This document shows, in pieces, positions 16,650-25,460 of a DNA stretch of 64,000 nucleotides. The first letter of the stretch is position 1, and the number at the start of each line of letters is the position of its first letter. Under the pieces are notes generated by a model. It did no database searches, was not told the DNA's origin, and was given only the letters and a program-made list of their open reading frames with translations. The position numbers were made by a program, and so were the translations under genes. The DNA lies in the NCBI RefSeq assembly GCF_024622195.1, contig NZ_JANKBI010000024.1, positions 1 through 64,000 on the forward strand. The letters are read 5' to 3'. Origin of the DNA: Murimonas intestini (lineage in GTDB: Bacteria; Bacillota; Clostridia; Lachnospirales; Lachnospiraceae).

Positions 16650-17573
16650 CTACCAAAGGCTGGTGCCGCTGATCTTCTTGGCGGCACGGTTTACCACCAT
16701 GAGCACAGCAAAGTTGATCACCGTATTAAAGAGATTCACCGCAGTAGAAAAGTCGTAACGGGCCTGCTGCAGTCCCAGCTTATACACATATGTGGATATG
16801 ATTTCCGACTTGGAGAGGTTCAGTGCGTTCTGCATCAGATAGACCTTCTCATATCCGATATTCATGATCTGTCCGATCTGCATGATCAGCAGGATCAGCA
16901 TAGTAGGTATCAGGCTTGGCACATCGATATTGATGACACACTGGAACTTGCTGGCCCCATCTATCTTTGCCGCTTCATACAGCTCCGGATTCACATTTGC
17001 CAGTGCCGCTATATAGATGACAGCACTGTACCCCAGGGTCTGCCACACGGCCGAACCCACATACATGGGCACAAAACAGGAAGCTTTTCCCATAAAATTG
17101 ACAGGTTCCATACCTATCTTCTGTCCCACCAGATTCACAACGCCAGAAGAAGGCGAGAAAAAGTTATAGAGCATCCCCACTAACACTACTGTTGAAATGA
17201 AATAGGGAGCATAGCTGGCAGTCTGCAGCACTTTTTTGAACCTGGGACTCAGCCTGTTCAAAAACAGGGCAAATATAAACGGGATAGGAAACGAGAACAG
17301 CAGCATTGTAAGGCTCAATGTAAGCGTATTCCCAAGCACCTCCCAAAAGTTATAGGAGTTAAAAAATGTAATAAAGTGTTTCAATCCCACCCAGGCGCTT
17401 CCCCAGATCCCCTTTCTGGCGGAAAAATTCTTAAACGCGATCTGTATTCCTGCTATGGGCCAGTATCTGAATATAACCACTTGTATCATAGCGGGTAACA
17501 ACAGCAAAAACAAATCCATATTCTTCCATTTATGCCTGGCCCTCACCACAGGATATTTTTTTCTTCCTTTCAT
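16650..17573 (-). CDS. Sugar ABC transporter permease (LplB-like), first gene of the operon
   Basis: 307 residues from ATG 17573 (AAAGGAGAGGGAC upstream); a start at 17594 is possible but less well supported. Membrane segments start with FLLLLPAMIQVVIFRYWPIAGIQIAFKNF. The EAA loop is ELYEAAKIDGASKFQCVINIDVPSLIPT. It is the partner of the 15713 permease and lies closest to the promoter that faces the divergent AraC regulator. Confidence 0.9.
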   Translation of the reverse strand: MKGRKKYPVVRARHKWKNMDLFLLLLPAMIQVVIFRYWPIAGIQIAFKNFSARKGIWGSAWVGLKHFITFFNSYNFWEVLGNTLTLSLTMLLFSFPIPFIFALFLNRLSPRFKKVLQTASYAPYFISTVVLVGMLYNFFSPSSGVVNLVGQKIGMEPVNFMGKASCFVPMYVGSAVWQTLGYSAVIYIAALANVNPELYEAAKIDGASKFQCVINIDVPSLIPTMLILLIMQIGQIMNIGYEKVYLMQNALNLSKSEIISTYVYKLGLQQARYDFSTAVNLFNTVINFAVLMVVNRAAKKISGTSLW

Positions 17574-17667
17574 GTCCCTCTCCTTTCCGAGCACTTATAT
17601 GTATCTGTACCTTCCTTCGCCGTCCTGCTGATTTCCCCCTGTACAGGCACTGCTTCGGTACACCCAC

Positions 17668-17696
17668 ATTATCTTGCACATTATGCACAAAATCAA
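17668..17696 (-). promoter_or_regulatory. Probable promoter of the 13-gene operon
   Basis: On the minus strand TTGATT (17691-17696), a 17-base spacer and GATAAT (17668-17673) give a good sigma-A promoter, about 95 bases before the first permease start. The sequence between is a long leader. Confidence 0.55.
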
Positions 17697-17720
17697 CGCG
17701 CAATTCCCATTTTAAATTGA

Positions 17721-17761
17721 CATTTCCGACATTTGCAGTTTCGGTTAATATGCATTTCCGA
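17721..17761. promoter_or_regulatory. Repeated CATTTCCGA sites, likely AraC-regulator targets
   Basis: CATTTCCGA occurs at 17721-17729 and again at 17753-17761, 32 bp apart (three helical turns), with a related CATTTGCAG between them at 17730. They lie 25-65 bp upstream of the operon -35 box and between the two divergent genes, the expected place for an AraC-type activator. Confidence 0.45.
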
Positions 17762-17811
17762 TACCAAAACTTTCCTGCTTGCATTTATTTTTATGCATTA
17801 TTATAATGATT

Positions 17812-17817
17812 CTGTGG
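17812..17817 (+). promoter_or_regulatory. TATAAT -10 box ahead of the AraC regulator
   Basis: A perfect TATAAT lies 27 bases before the chosen ATG. At the -35 position there is only a T-rich stretch (17789-17794), so the promoter is either weak or activator-dependent. Confidence 0.4.
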
Positions 17818-17843
17818 AACATCAATGGAAGGGGCGGGGAATT

Positions 17844-20108
17844 ATGGTGAAAAAATTTTTCGGAAACATGAGGTACAAATATAAATTATTGTTCAATCTT
17901 ATAATCGTTTTTTTTGTTCCCCTCATCTCTGCCAGTGTCTTTTTCCTCTCTAAGATCCAGGATGTGGAAAAAACAAATTACATAACTTCCTCCCAGCAGT
18001 TATTCCAGCAGTCTTCTTACAATATGGGACTGATTTTTGAGGAGATACACAGGATCTCCACCCATCTGTTAAGCAACAAGGACCTGAAAGTCAAAAAACA
18101 GTCAATAACAACAACTGAAAAAATGGCTGTATGCTATGAAGTTGACAACTATATCCTCAACAGCAGCTACCTGACCGACATAGCTTTATATTCCCCGGCA
18201 GAAGATAAGCTCTACTTTTCCGCGGGCACAGCAAGCCCCTCACTTTATTTTGACCAGATATACCGGTATGCGAGTTTTGACAGCAGCGACTTTTATGAGC
18301 TGACTGACAGGCTTTCCCAGCCGGAGGGGTTGCCGGAACAGCCCTGTGCCATACATGCTTCCAGCCAGTCTTTTGTCACTGTCTTTATCCCTTTGGCAAA
18401 CTCCTACTTCAGTACTGCCATCTATACTATTCCGTCTGCAAATATCACACAGACAGAACAGGAGCTGCTTGAAGATTCACAGGATGTACTGGAAATCTAC
18501 TATAATGGAATGCTTATCCACAGCAGTGCAGCCTCTGGCGGGGACTTTTCCCCAAAAAAGTCTGTTTATGAACAGGACTACCAGGAGGCGCTTCAGTCAT
18601 ACAAGACAGGAGACCATCTGACCCTTGTCTATTCCGCGCCGGACTCTCTTGTCCAGATCGTGCTGGAACGGAACCTGGCGTCTCTGAACCAGTCAGTGAA
18701 AAATATAAGCCTGCTCTATGTGATCCTTCTGGCAGCTTTCTCACTCATAGGCTGCGGGATCATCGTGCTGTTCTGGCGGGACAGCTACCGCCCCATAGCG
18801 GAGGTGCTGCACTACACCGGCTCAGAGCCTGAGCAGACAAAGATAAATGAATTTGACCGTGTTAAGAACACATTGATCACTATTAAAAATGAACAGGAGA
18901 AATTAAATCAGAATCTCGAGACGTCCCTCCCTGCATACAGAAAGTCTCTGCTGACTGCACTGATCAAGGATGAATTTGATTCATTGGAGGAATTTAATGA
19001 GAAAGGAAAATTTGCTGACCTTTACCTGCACGGCCGCTATTTATTTATACTGGCCACATCGATCGTGGACTCCAGCCAGAACGGGCTGACGAAAAAAACA
19101 GCGATCCTGGAAGAGATCCTCAGCTATAGTGAAGAACACATGCCCTGCGGGATCATCTGTTATGGATTTGTTGACAAAATGAATGAAAAGATAATTTACG
19201 TAGCCTGCTCTGACCGGGCCGAAGACGAGGAACTCCACAATAATCTGCTGGTCTTTTATAACAATCTCCACGAATACTTTGGGTTCGAACTGAATATGGG
19301 CTGCAGCAACCTCTGCGAAATGACGGCAGACCTGGGCAAATCCTATATGGAAGCTCTGACAGCCCTGGACTACAGGATCGTCTATGGATACGGCAAGATT
19401 ATTTATTTCTCTCAAATCGGTGTTTCAGGCTATTCCCACAACTGGTACCCGGAAGAGATGACAAGGCAGTTTGAGATTGCTTTAAAAGCCAGAAATGACG
19501 AAAAGGTGCATATGGTGCTGGACCAGATCATGGAATACCTGCACAGCAATAATACACCCGTATATGTAGCTAAATATGTCTGCTATGATCTGATGCGCAT
19601 CCTGGCGGACTCACTTGTGGTGGCCCAGTCCCTGCCTTACAAAAAGACCATCGGATATCACAATATTATGAATATTGCAAGGCTCACCTCTTTTGAGCAG
19701 ATCACAGAGATACTCCATCAAAATGTAAATTCCGTTCTCTCTGTCAGCATACGGGAACAAAATGAGACAGCAGACAGGGAACTGAAGCAGCAGCTGGAGC
19801 AATACATCAATCTTCACTATATGGACTGTAATTTCTCCATGACCTGCCTTGTAGATGAATTCCACGTATCGGAATCTACCATGCGCAAGACCTTTAAGTC
19901 TGTCATGAACATGACCTTCATCGAATATCTGGCTGAGAAGCGCATAGAGAAAGCAAAGGAATTGCTGACTTCCACGAAACTCCCTCTGAGCAGCGTGGCA
20001 CAGCAGGTGGGATACCTGGACACCTCATCCTTCATCCGCAGGTTCAAGCAGAAAACAGGGATGCCTCCCGGTGAATACAGAATGCTGAATGCCCAGGAGG
20101 ATGAGTGA
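17844..20108 (+). CDS. Membrane-bound AraC-family sugar-responsive regulator
   Basis: 754 residues from ATG 17844 (GGAAGGGGCGGGGAATT upstream); the open frame to 17733 includes the promoter region and is not used. The first membrane segment is at about residues 15-37 (LLFNLIIVFFVPLISASVFFL). An extracellular sensor of about 250 residues follows, then a second membrane segment (LLYVILLAAFSLIGCGIIVLFW), a cytoplasmic linker, and a C-terminal AraC HTH of about 100 residues (VDEFHVSESTMRKTFKSVMNMTFIEYLAEKRIEKA, then SSVAQQVGYLDTSSFIRRFKQKTG). This is the one-component membrane sensor type often paired with LplABC transporters. It is divergent from the 13-gene operon and very likely activates it when an outside sugar or the binding protein is sensed. 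Confidence 0.88.
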   Translation: MVKKFFGNMRYKYKLLFNLIIVFFVPLISASVFFLSKIQDVEKTNYITSSQQLFQQSSYNMGLIFEEIHRISTHLLSNKDLKVKKQSITTTEKMAVCYEVDNYILNSSYLTDIALYSPAEDKLYFSAGTASPSLYFDQIYRYASFDSSDFYELTDRLSQPEGLPEQPCAIHASSQSFVTVFIPLANSYFSTAIYTIPSANITQTEQELLEDSQDVLEIYYNGMLIHSSAASGGDFSPKKSVYEQDYQEALQSYKTGDHLTLVYSAPDSLVQIVLERNLASLNQSVKNISLLYVILLAAFSLIGCGIIVLFWRDSYRPIAEVLHYTGSEPEQTKINEFDRVKNTLITIKNEQEKLNQNLETSLPAYRKSLLTALIKDEFDSLEEFNEKGKFADLYLHGRYLFILATSIVDSSQNGLTKKTAILEEILSYSEEHMPCGIICYGFVDKMNEKIIYVACSDRAEDEELHNNLLVFYNNLHEYFGFELNMGCSNLCEMTADLGKSYMEALTALDYRIVYGYGKIIYFSQIGVSGYSHNWYPEEMTRQFEIALKARNDEKVHMVLDQIMEYLHSNNTPVYVAKYVCYDLMRILADSLVVAQSLPYKKTIGYHNIMNIARLTSFEQITEILHQNVNSVLSVSIREQNETADRELKQQLEQYINLHYMDCNFSMTCLVDEFHVSESTMRKTFKSVMNMTFIEYLAEKRIEKAKELLTSTKLPLSSVAQQVGYLDTSSFIRRFKQKTGMPPGEYRMLNAQEDE

Positions 20109-20152
20109 GCCGGAAATGAATGAGCAGAGTATCTGATATAATTACAGCTAAA

Positions 20153-20192
20153 ATGCTGCCCTCCGGAATACATTGTTTCCGGAGGGCAGCAT
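20153..20192. terminator. Hairpin between convergent AraC and M13 genes
   Basis: Arms 20153-20168 and 20177-20192 are perfect complements of 16 bases around an 8-base loop. Only short T tracts follow on either side, but the position between two converging stop codons (20108 and 20215) supports a shared terminator. Confidence 0.7.
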
Positions 20193-20214
20193 TAAATTTA
20201 CCTGGCCTTTTCTT

Positions 20215-22647
20215 TTACCATATATTGATTCTTTCATCTGCGGGCACATACATTCCATCGCCCTCACTGATACCATAAGTATCATAGAATTCCTGGAAAT
20301 TAGACAGTACCCTGTTTACTCTAAGATTAGACGAGCTGTGCTCATCTGCATACGCAAGAGCTTCTGATCTCTCCCTGGTAGTAGATTTTTCCCAGGACCT
20401 GGCATAAGCCTGGAAGAATTTATCATAATCAGGGTTTTCTGATTTTTTAAGCACCTCAAGGGCACATGCTACTCCGCCGATATCTGCAATATTTTCACCG
20501 AGTGTATTTTTTCCGCTGATCTCAATTCCAGGAGCAGACTCCCAGCCGTCATAAAATGCCTCCGCCTTTCTGCAGAGCTCTTCAAATTTTGCATAGTCCT
20601 CATCAGTCCACCATTGGCGCTCTTTTCCGTCTTTGTCATACCTGGCGCCATTATTGTCAAACGCATGGGTGATCTCATGGGCTATAACTGTACCTATACC
20701 TCCCAGATTCTCTTCCAGGGATGCATTCACATCATAGTTGGGGGCCTGCAGGATGGCCGCCGGGAAACACATGGTATTAGAAAATTGATCATAATACGCA
20801 TTTACCATAGTGAGAGGCATGGCTATTTTTTCTCCCCTGTTATTCTGTCCGTCTTTTCTCTCCTCCTCCATCTTTGCCAGAGTGATCTTGGAAATTTCCA
20901 CCTGATTCTGGAAAAAGTTATCTGTCAGTTTCAGATCACTTAAAGTATCCTCCCACTCATCGGGATAACCGATCAGAAAATTCATACTCTCCAGTTTTTC
21001 GATTGCATTTTTCTTAGTTTCCTCACCCATCCAGTCAAGCTTCTGGATCCTTTCCTTGTATACTTCAATGAATCCCTCTATCATTTCTTCTACATTCTGT
21101 TTTGCCTCAGGCGAAAAATGTTTTTCCACATACAGCCTGTCTATATATTCTCCAAGGGAATTTTCTACAAGGGCGCAGGCTATCTCTTCCGGAGTGCTGG
21201 TATCTTCTGCCTGGCCGATCGTTGCTTCATTATATTTATTATACGCCTGTCTGAAATCATCACTTAGATTCAGGTACTGCGCTGACAGAAGATTCAGCTT
21301 TACAGCTGTCTTTATACCCGGCAGATACTCTCCGCCTTCCAGAAGCCGGCAGTATCCCTCGAATTCAGCAGGGCTCATAATGTTGATCTCTTCTGGCAGT
21401 TTCCCATCATTTCCTCTGATCACAGCTTCCACATCCACATGGGGCATCATCTGCTTTAGTTCCTCAGGGGACACTATTTTATTCATTTTTTCTGTATCCA
21501 GATAATCCTCCGGCTCGGGAACATTTTCATAATAGGCATTCAGAAACTTAAGATACTCTTCTAAATGCCGTTCAGCTTCTTCCTGAGTCTCACCGCCCAG
21601 CTTCAGCAGCGTAGCATAGAGTTCCATTAAAGCATCATAGTCCTTCCCTGATTTTGATTCCAGCTCTTCTTTCTGCAGAAGAGGCTGTATGGGACTCATA
21701 ACTGTAGCCACACTCTTCTTAGGATCCCTGAAATCTGTCATCCTCACAAAACCGAACATACCGCCGCTGGCGATCTCTTCTGCTGAAAGGACCTGAGAAT
21801 CTGAAAGCTCCTCCACATTTCCTGCTGCGTCAATGGCGTCCAGGTACTTTCTTATGGGCTCTGCACCCAGTTTATTTCTTGTCTCAAAATCTGCTGCACT
21901 CTGATAAAAGGTCTTTATTTTCTGCTCCATGCTCCCTTCTTCATATCCGGAACCCTCTGCAATGCCTTTGATAATTTCGTTCACCTGATCCTGCACTTTT
22001 TTACTCAGGTCATAGGTGCCGCCTGCATCTGTCTCCCCTGAAGGAATCTCTTTATTATCCAGGTTATCTTTATTTACGGTATTGTAAAAATCATCTTTCA
22101 GGTTGTTACCGAAGAGTGCATATATCCTTCTGACAATATGCTCTATTTCAGTGCTGCCCATCTCTTCTTCGGGATTCAGCTTTCCGTCTTCTGTACTCGT
22201 GAGGACACCGCCCCTCAGCAGATTTTCCACTTCACTTTTCGCATCCTTGGGTATATCTGAATAACCGGCGCCAGCATCACTGATCCTGGCATTATTGCCC
22301 TTAGGCTCAGGAAGGATGCCAAAGGCGCGGCTTATCATGACAAGGGCCTGTATACGGTTTATATTCTGATTCTCTGTCCCCTCATAGCCTTTTAATAATT
22401 CTTCTTTTGTAACAGATGGATTGTAGTCATCTGCTGCTTTTGCAAGATACTCCGCAGCCTCTTCAATAGTCATTGGCTGTATTTTTCTGCTGTTTTCCTC
22501 TTCCTGCGCCCCCGCATCTTCTATCTGCTCAGCTCCATCTATCTGGCTGTCCGTGGCCTGTACCGCTGTGCTGCTTCCTGATAATACAAGTGACACTGCT
22601 GCTGCTATTGCCGCAAATCGCGCTAAATTTTTTTTCTTCAAAATCAT
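20215..22647 (-). CDS. Exported M13-family zinc metallopeptidase with SLH-like N-terminal region
   Basis: 810 residues from ATG 22647 (TAAAGGAGAAG upstream). The signal peptide is MILKKKNLARFAAIAAAVSLVLSGSSTAVQA with no lipobox Cys. Residues about 60-190 resemble S-layer-homology modules (RIQALVMISRAFGIL, YSDIPKDAKSEVENLLRGGVL, EEEMGSTEIEHIVRRIYALFG), possible wall binding. The peptidase unit follows: the NAYYDQ substrate motif, the zinc site HEITH in VIAHEITHAFDNNGARYD, and the third ligand Glu in GENIADIGG. The family (neprilysin/PepO) cuts small peptides. The gene lies downstream of an OmpR-type two-component system, in the same direction, with its own promoter. Confidence 0.88.
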   Translation of the reverse strand: MILKKKNLARFAAIAAAVSLVLSGSSTAVQATDSQIDGAEQIEDAGAQEEENSRKIQPMTIEEAAEYLAKAADDYNPSVTKEELLKGYEGTENQNINRIQALVMISRAFGILPEPKGNNARISDAGAGYSDIPKDAKSEVENLLRGGVLTSTEDGKLNPEEEMGSTEIEHIVRRIYALFGNNLKDDFYNTVNKDNLDNKEIPSGETDAGGTYDLSKKVQDQVNEIIKGIAEGSGYEEGSMEQKIKTFYQSAADFETRNKLGAEPIRKYLDAIDAAGNVEELSDSQVLSAEEIASGGMFGFVRMTDFRDPKKSVATVMSPIQPLLQKEELESKSGKDYDALMELYATLLKLGGETQEEAERHLEEYLKFLNAYYENVPEPEDYLDTEKMNKIVSPEELKQMMPHVDVEAVIRGNDGKLPEEINIMSPAEFEGYCRLLEGGEYLPGIKTAVKLNLLSAQYLNLSDDFRQAYNKYNEATIGQAEDTSTPEEIACALVENSLGEYIDRLYVEKHFSPEAKQNVEEMIEGFIEVYKERIQKLDWMGEETKKNAIEKLESMNFLIGYPDEWEDTLSDLKLTDNFFQNQVEISKITLAKMEEERKDGQNNRGEKIAMPLTMVNAYYDQFSNTMCFPAAILQAPNYDVNASLEENLGGIGTVIAHEITHAFDNNGARYDKDGKERQWWTDEDYAKFEELCRKAEAFYDGWESAPGIEISGKNTLGENIADIGGVACALEVLKKSENPDYDKFFQAYARSWEKSTTRERSEALAYADEHSSSNLRVNRVLSNFQEFYDTYGISEGDGMYVPADERINIW

Positions 22648-22717
22648 CTTCTCCTTTACCTGTCTATTTTTTATTATATTCCTAACCAAATTGATTACGG
22701 TATTTGTTTACGTGCCT

Positions 22718-22750
22718 ATCATAACAAACAGAAAGTTAGAAGAAAGTTAG
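22718..22750 (-). promoter_or_regulatory. M13 promoter with direct-repeat activator site
   Basis: On the minus strand a -10-like TATGAT (22718-22723) has no good -35. In its place are two copies of CTAACTTTC (complements of 22731-22739 and 22742-22750), 11 bp apart. Helix-spaced direct repeats over a missing -35 are the usual layout for OmpR-family activators, and the system encoded next door is the natural candidate. Confidence 0.5.
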
Positions 22751-22772
22751 ATTTTGAAGCTTTCAAAATTTT

Positions 22773-23927
22773 TTATTTTTCTGTTCCGGCAGTATTTACC
22801 GGAAGCTGTACCTCTACTGTAGTTCCTGCATCAGGCTCACTCTCAATCCGAATATCGCCCCTGCATCTTTCGACAATGAGTTTTACTATGGACATCCCCA
22901 GCCCGCTCCCCTGTATCTGCTGGGAACGGGACTTATCTGCCCTGTAGAACGGATCAAATACATATTTAATATCCTCAGGCTCCATTCCCACACCAGTATC
23001 TTTTATCTGAACAGTCACGGTCTGGTCTTTCTGTTCAGCCTTAACATATATCTCTCCGCCCTCTTTATTATATTTAATTGCATTTTCAATAATATTATAA
23101 AACATCCTGTACAGCAGCGTCTGACTTCCAATAATACTGGAATCACCGCACTGCATATATATGGAGACCTTTTTTTCCTCCGCCTTCCCCGCCAGCTGCT
23201 GAACGGCCGTCTCCAGAAGTTCCCCAAGTGAATTTGATTCAAACTCCTCCGCCAAACCTTCATCTGCCAGAAACATAAGGCTGTTCACGGTATTTATCAA
23301 ACGGTCAAGGCTCTGCTCCATACCGTCTGTGACCTCCTCGTAATCTTCCAGTGAAGGCTCATCATCTATCTTTAATACCTGCAGCCCTGTCTTCATGACT
23401 GCCAGAGGCGTTTTTAACTCATGGGCTGCATTGGCTGCAAATCTCTTCTGGACCAGAAAGGATTCCTCCAGCCTGTCCATCATGCTGTTAAAGGATCTGG
23501 TCAGCTGGTCGATCTCTTCTGTTGACGGCACTTTCTCCAGCCTTTTATGCAGATGCTTCTCATCAATGATGCGTATAGAGTCTGTCAGCCGGTACAGCGG
23601 CCTCAGCATTTTTCCGGTTATCCAGTATACGATCAGAAGTGAAACCGCTATTGTAACAAACATGACAACCAGCCCCTGAACTGAAAAGGAGATCATCATA
23701 TCTGCAAAGGTAACTTTATCCTCCTCAATCAATTCCGGGTCATAAATTGCCTCCGATGCAGCGATTTCCGGCAGCAGCTCTATAGACTCACCTTCATAGT
23801 CCTGCAGTAAGCCATAATAATTGTTGGCAGAGTAAATAGAATTTACAGTCAGTATGATGCTGACCGCCACCAGCAGGATCCCCACCACAAGAGTGATCTG
23901 AAACTGCAGAGTCCTTATTTTTTTCAT
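22773..23927 (-). CDS. Membrane sensor histidine kinase
   Basis: 384 residues. Membrane segment 1 is at about residues 8-30 (FQITLVVGILLVAVSIILTV). A short extracellular loop of some 45 residues follows, then segment 2 (GLVVMFVTIAVSLLIVYWITGKML) and a HAMP linker. The phosphorylated His is in NAAHELKTPLAVM. The ATP-binding domain has the N box IENAIKYN and glycine boxes DTGVGMEPEDIKYVFDPFYR and GSGLGMSIVK. The start codon overlaps the response-regulator stop as ATGA. The short sensor loop points to an intramembrane or envelope-stress-type signal more than a sugar. Confidence 0.92.
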   Translation of the reverse strand: MKKIRTLQFQITLVVGILLVAVSIILTVNSIYSANNYYGLLQDYEGESIELLPEIAASEAIYDPELIEEDKVTFADMMISFSVQGLVVMFVTIAVSLLIVYWITGKMLRPLYRLTDSIRIIDEKHLHKRLEKVPSTEEIDQLTRSFNSMMDRLEESFLVQKRFAANAAHELKTPLAVMKTGLQVLKIDDEPSLEDYEEVTDGMEQSLDRLINTVNSLMFLADEGLAEEFESNSLGELLETAVQQLAGKAEEKKVSIYMQCGDSSIIGSQTLLYRMFYNIIENAIKYNKEGGEIYVKAEQKDQTVTVQIKDTGVGMEPEDIKYVFDPFYRADKSRSQQIQGSGLGMSIVKLIVERCRGDIRIESEPDAGTTVEVQLPVNTAGTEK

Positions 23928-24613
23928 TCCTTCTCCTCCTGCACTTCCGATATCTTATAACCCAGTCCCCGCTGGTTAACAATATATCTCCCGGCCCCGC
24001 CTGCCCCATCCAGCTTCTTTTTTAATGAATGGATGTGGAATTTAAATGAATTTGAAAATAAGTCTGCGTCACTGTCCCACACATGTTCAATCAATTCCTC
24101 TGTACTGACCACATTCCCCATATGGTTCAGCAGATATTCCAGCAGAGCATATTCCTTTTTCGTCAGCGCCACTTCTTCATCCTTCACATATACTGCTTTT
24201 GCCGCAGTATCCAGAGTCAGGCTGCCGCAGCGCAGCTTCACGTCCCTGACCCTGAATTCTCTTCTGAGCAGGCTCCTGATGCGGGCTTCCAGCTCTGCAA
24301 AGTCAAATGGTTTTGTCAGATAATCATTGCACCCCAGGTCCAGGCCGGCGATCTTATCCTCTACTGCATTCCTGGCGGACAGGACAAGTATCCTGAACTC
24401 TCCGTTTTTCTTTCTGATAGTTTCAAGGACTTCCATTCCATCCTTTTTAGGCAGGTTCAGATCCAGGATCATCAGATCATAATCATTGATTTCGTACATA
24501 TCCATAGCCTCTTCCCCGTCATATGCACAGTCAACTGCATATCCCAGCTTCCGCAGGCCCTTTGCCAAAAATTTAGAAAGCATAACCTCATCTTCCACTA
24601 ATAAAAGCTTCAT
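23924..24613 (-). CDS. OmpR/PhoB-family response regulator
   Basis: 229 residues from ATG 24613, with GGAGCAGGAGAC upstream. The receiver domain has the acidic pair in LLVEDEVMLS, the phosphorylated Asp in LMILDLNLP, Thr/Ser in VLSAR and Lys in YLTKPFDF. The C-terminal winged helix has VALTKKEYALLEYLLNHMGNVVS and RYIVNQRGLGYKI. Its partner is the overlapping kinase gene. A direct repeat ahead of the M13 peptidase is its best candidate target. Confidence 0.92.
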   Translation of the reverse strand: MKLLLVEDEVMLSKFLAKGLRKLGYAVDCAYDGEEAMDMYEINDYDLMILDLNLPKKDGMEVLETIRKKNGEFRILVLSARNAVEDKIAGLDLGCNDYLTKPFDFAELEARIRSLLRREFRVRDVKLRCGSLTLDTAAKAVYVKDEEVALTKKEYALLEYLLNHMGNVVSTEELIEHVWDSDADLFSNSFKFHIHSLKKKLDGAGGAGRYIVNQRGLGYKISEVQEEKE

Positions 24614-24643
24614 GTCTCCTGCTCCTTTCCCCATATGCATATG

Positions 24644-25249
24644 TCATTCAAGCTGCTCCAGTTCTTCCATCATGGCATGCCTTCTGCCATATCTGGCCTT
24701 CCAGTCCTGCACGATCATATCCACCCGTTCTTCTCCGCCCGGATAGCTCTTCATCTTCTTTAAATATTCCACCAGATGCCTGTATGTATTCCTGTCTGTG
24801 GCCGGCTCAGACCTCATCACTACATATTCCTCATACATCTGAAGGATCCGGGCGGGATAGTGTTCCCTCAGGAGAGGCTCATATCTGTCCAGCTGGCATA
24901 TAATACCTGAATGACGCAGTCCGTCCAGAATGCGTTCATACAAACCTTCCTCCGCATAATAAATGTAATTAGCCGAGTCATAAGGCGCACCGGCAAAGAG
25001 CTCTTCTCTTATTGCCTCCCACTCTGCCTCCTGTGATATGCTCTTTAATTCCCTGTACAGCTCCAGCTCCGGCCTGTGATGCAGCACATAATCAGTAAGC
25101 TCCCCCTTGTACTCTGCTTCTTCCCCGGACAGCCTGTACAGCTCTATCAGCCTTCGGCTGCATCTTGCCCATATCACAGGATAATCCCTGTTTTTGTCTC
25201 TGTATTCCTTCAGACACCTAATCTCTTCATCCATCTCCATCATCTGCAA
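24644..25249 (-). CDS. Protein of unknown function, possibly the C-terminal part of a SWIM zinc-finger protein
   Basis: Up to 201 residues, highly charged and helical, without a signal peptide or membrane segment. I do not recognise a defined domain. The ending (VQDWKARYGRRHAMMEELEQL) resembles my recollection of the C-terminus of Clostridia SWIM zinc-finger proteins; the Cys/His part of such proteins is absent, so this may be a decayed remnant. The true start is uncertain: TTG 25249 follows an in-frame TGA directly, and ATGs lie at 25243, 25240 and 25234. It has a consensus promoter upstream and is 30 bp ahead of the response regulator, so the three genes probably form one operon. Confidence 0.5.
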   Translation of the reverse strand: MQMMEMDEEIRCLKEYRDKNRDYPVIWARCSRRLIELYRLSGEEAEYKGELTDYVLHHRPELELYRELKSISQEAEWEAIREELFAGAPYDSANYIYYAEEGLYERILDGLRHSGIICQLDRYEPLLREHYPARILQMYEEYVVMRSEPATDRNTYRHLVEYLKKMKSYPGGEERVDMIVQDWKARYGRRHAMMEELEQLE

Positions 25250-25331
25250 TCAGTCACTTTTCTTGTATTCAGCCGTCTCTTGAGCATGCTTGAAAAATGC
25301 TCCAGCATGCAGGTGTATCGGGCTTAGTTTC

Positions 25332-25360
25332 ATTCTAACGGGTGAATCCATTGGTGTCAA
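25332..25360 (-). promoter_or_regulatory. Consensus promoter for the unknown gene and two-component system
   Basis: TTGACA (complement of 25355-25360), a 17-base spacer and TAGAAT (complement of 25332-25337). This is the closest match to the sigma-A consensus I found in the window. It lies about 85 bases before the first possible start codon. Confidence 0.6.
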
Positions 25361-25368
25361 TCACTACT

Positions 25369-25415
25369 AAAAACAGAGAGTATGGACACCCTTGTGCCCT
25401 ATACTCTCTGTTTTT
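25369..25415. terminator. Terminator of the rhamnosidase-like operon
   Basis: Arms 25369-25383 and 25401-25415 pair perfectly over 15 bases, with A and T tracts at the outside so that either strand can end in U's. It lies 46 bp beyond the stop of the zinc dehydrogenase at 25461 and right next to the promoter of the next unit. Confidence 0.85.
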
Positions 25416-25460
25416 ATATACGCCTGAAGTCCTCAGATACTTCCTGATGATATATCATTT

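Noticed and set aside
25250..25252. In-frame TGA as a selenocysteine codon joining two frames
   Set aside because: No SECIS-like hairpin is evident directly after it and the upstream codons overlap a consensus promoter, so they are probably not translated.
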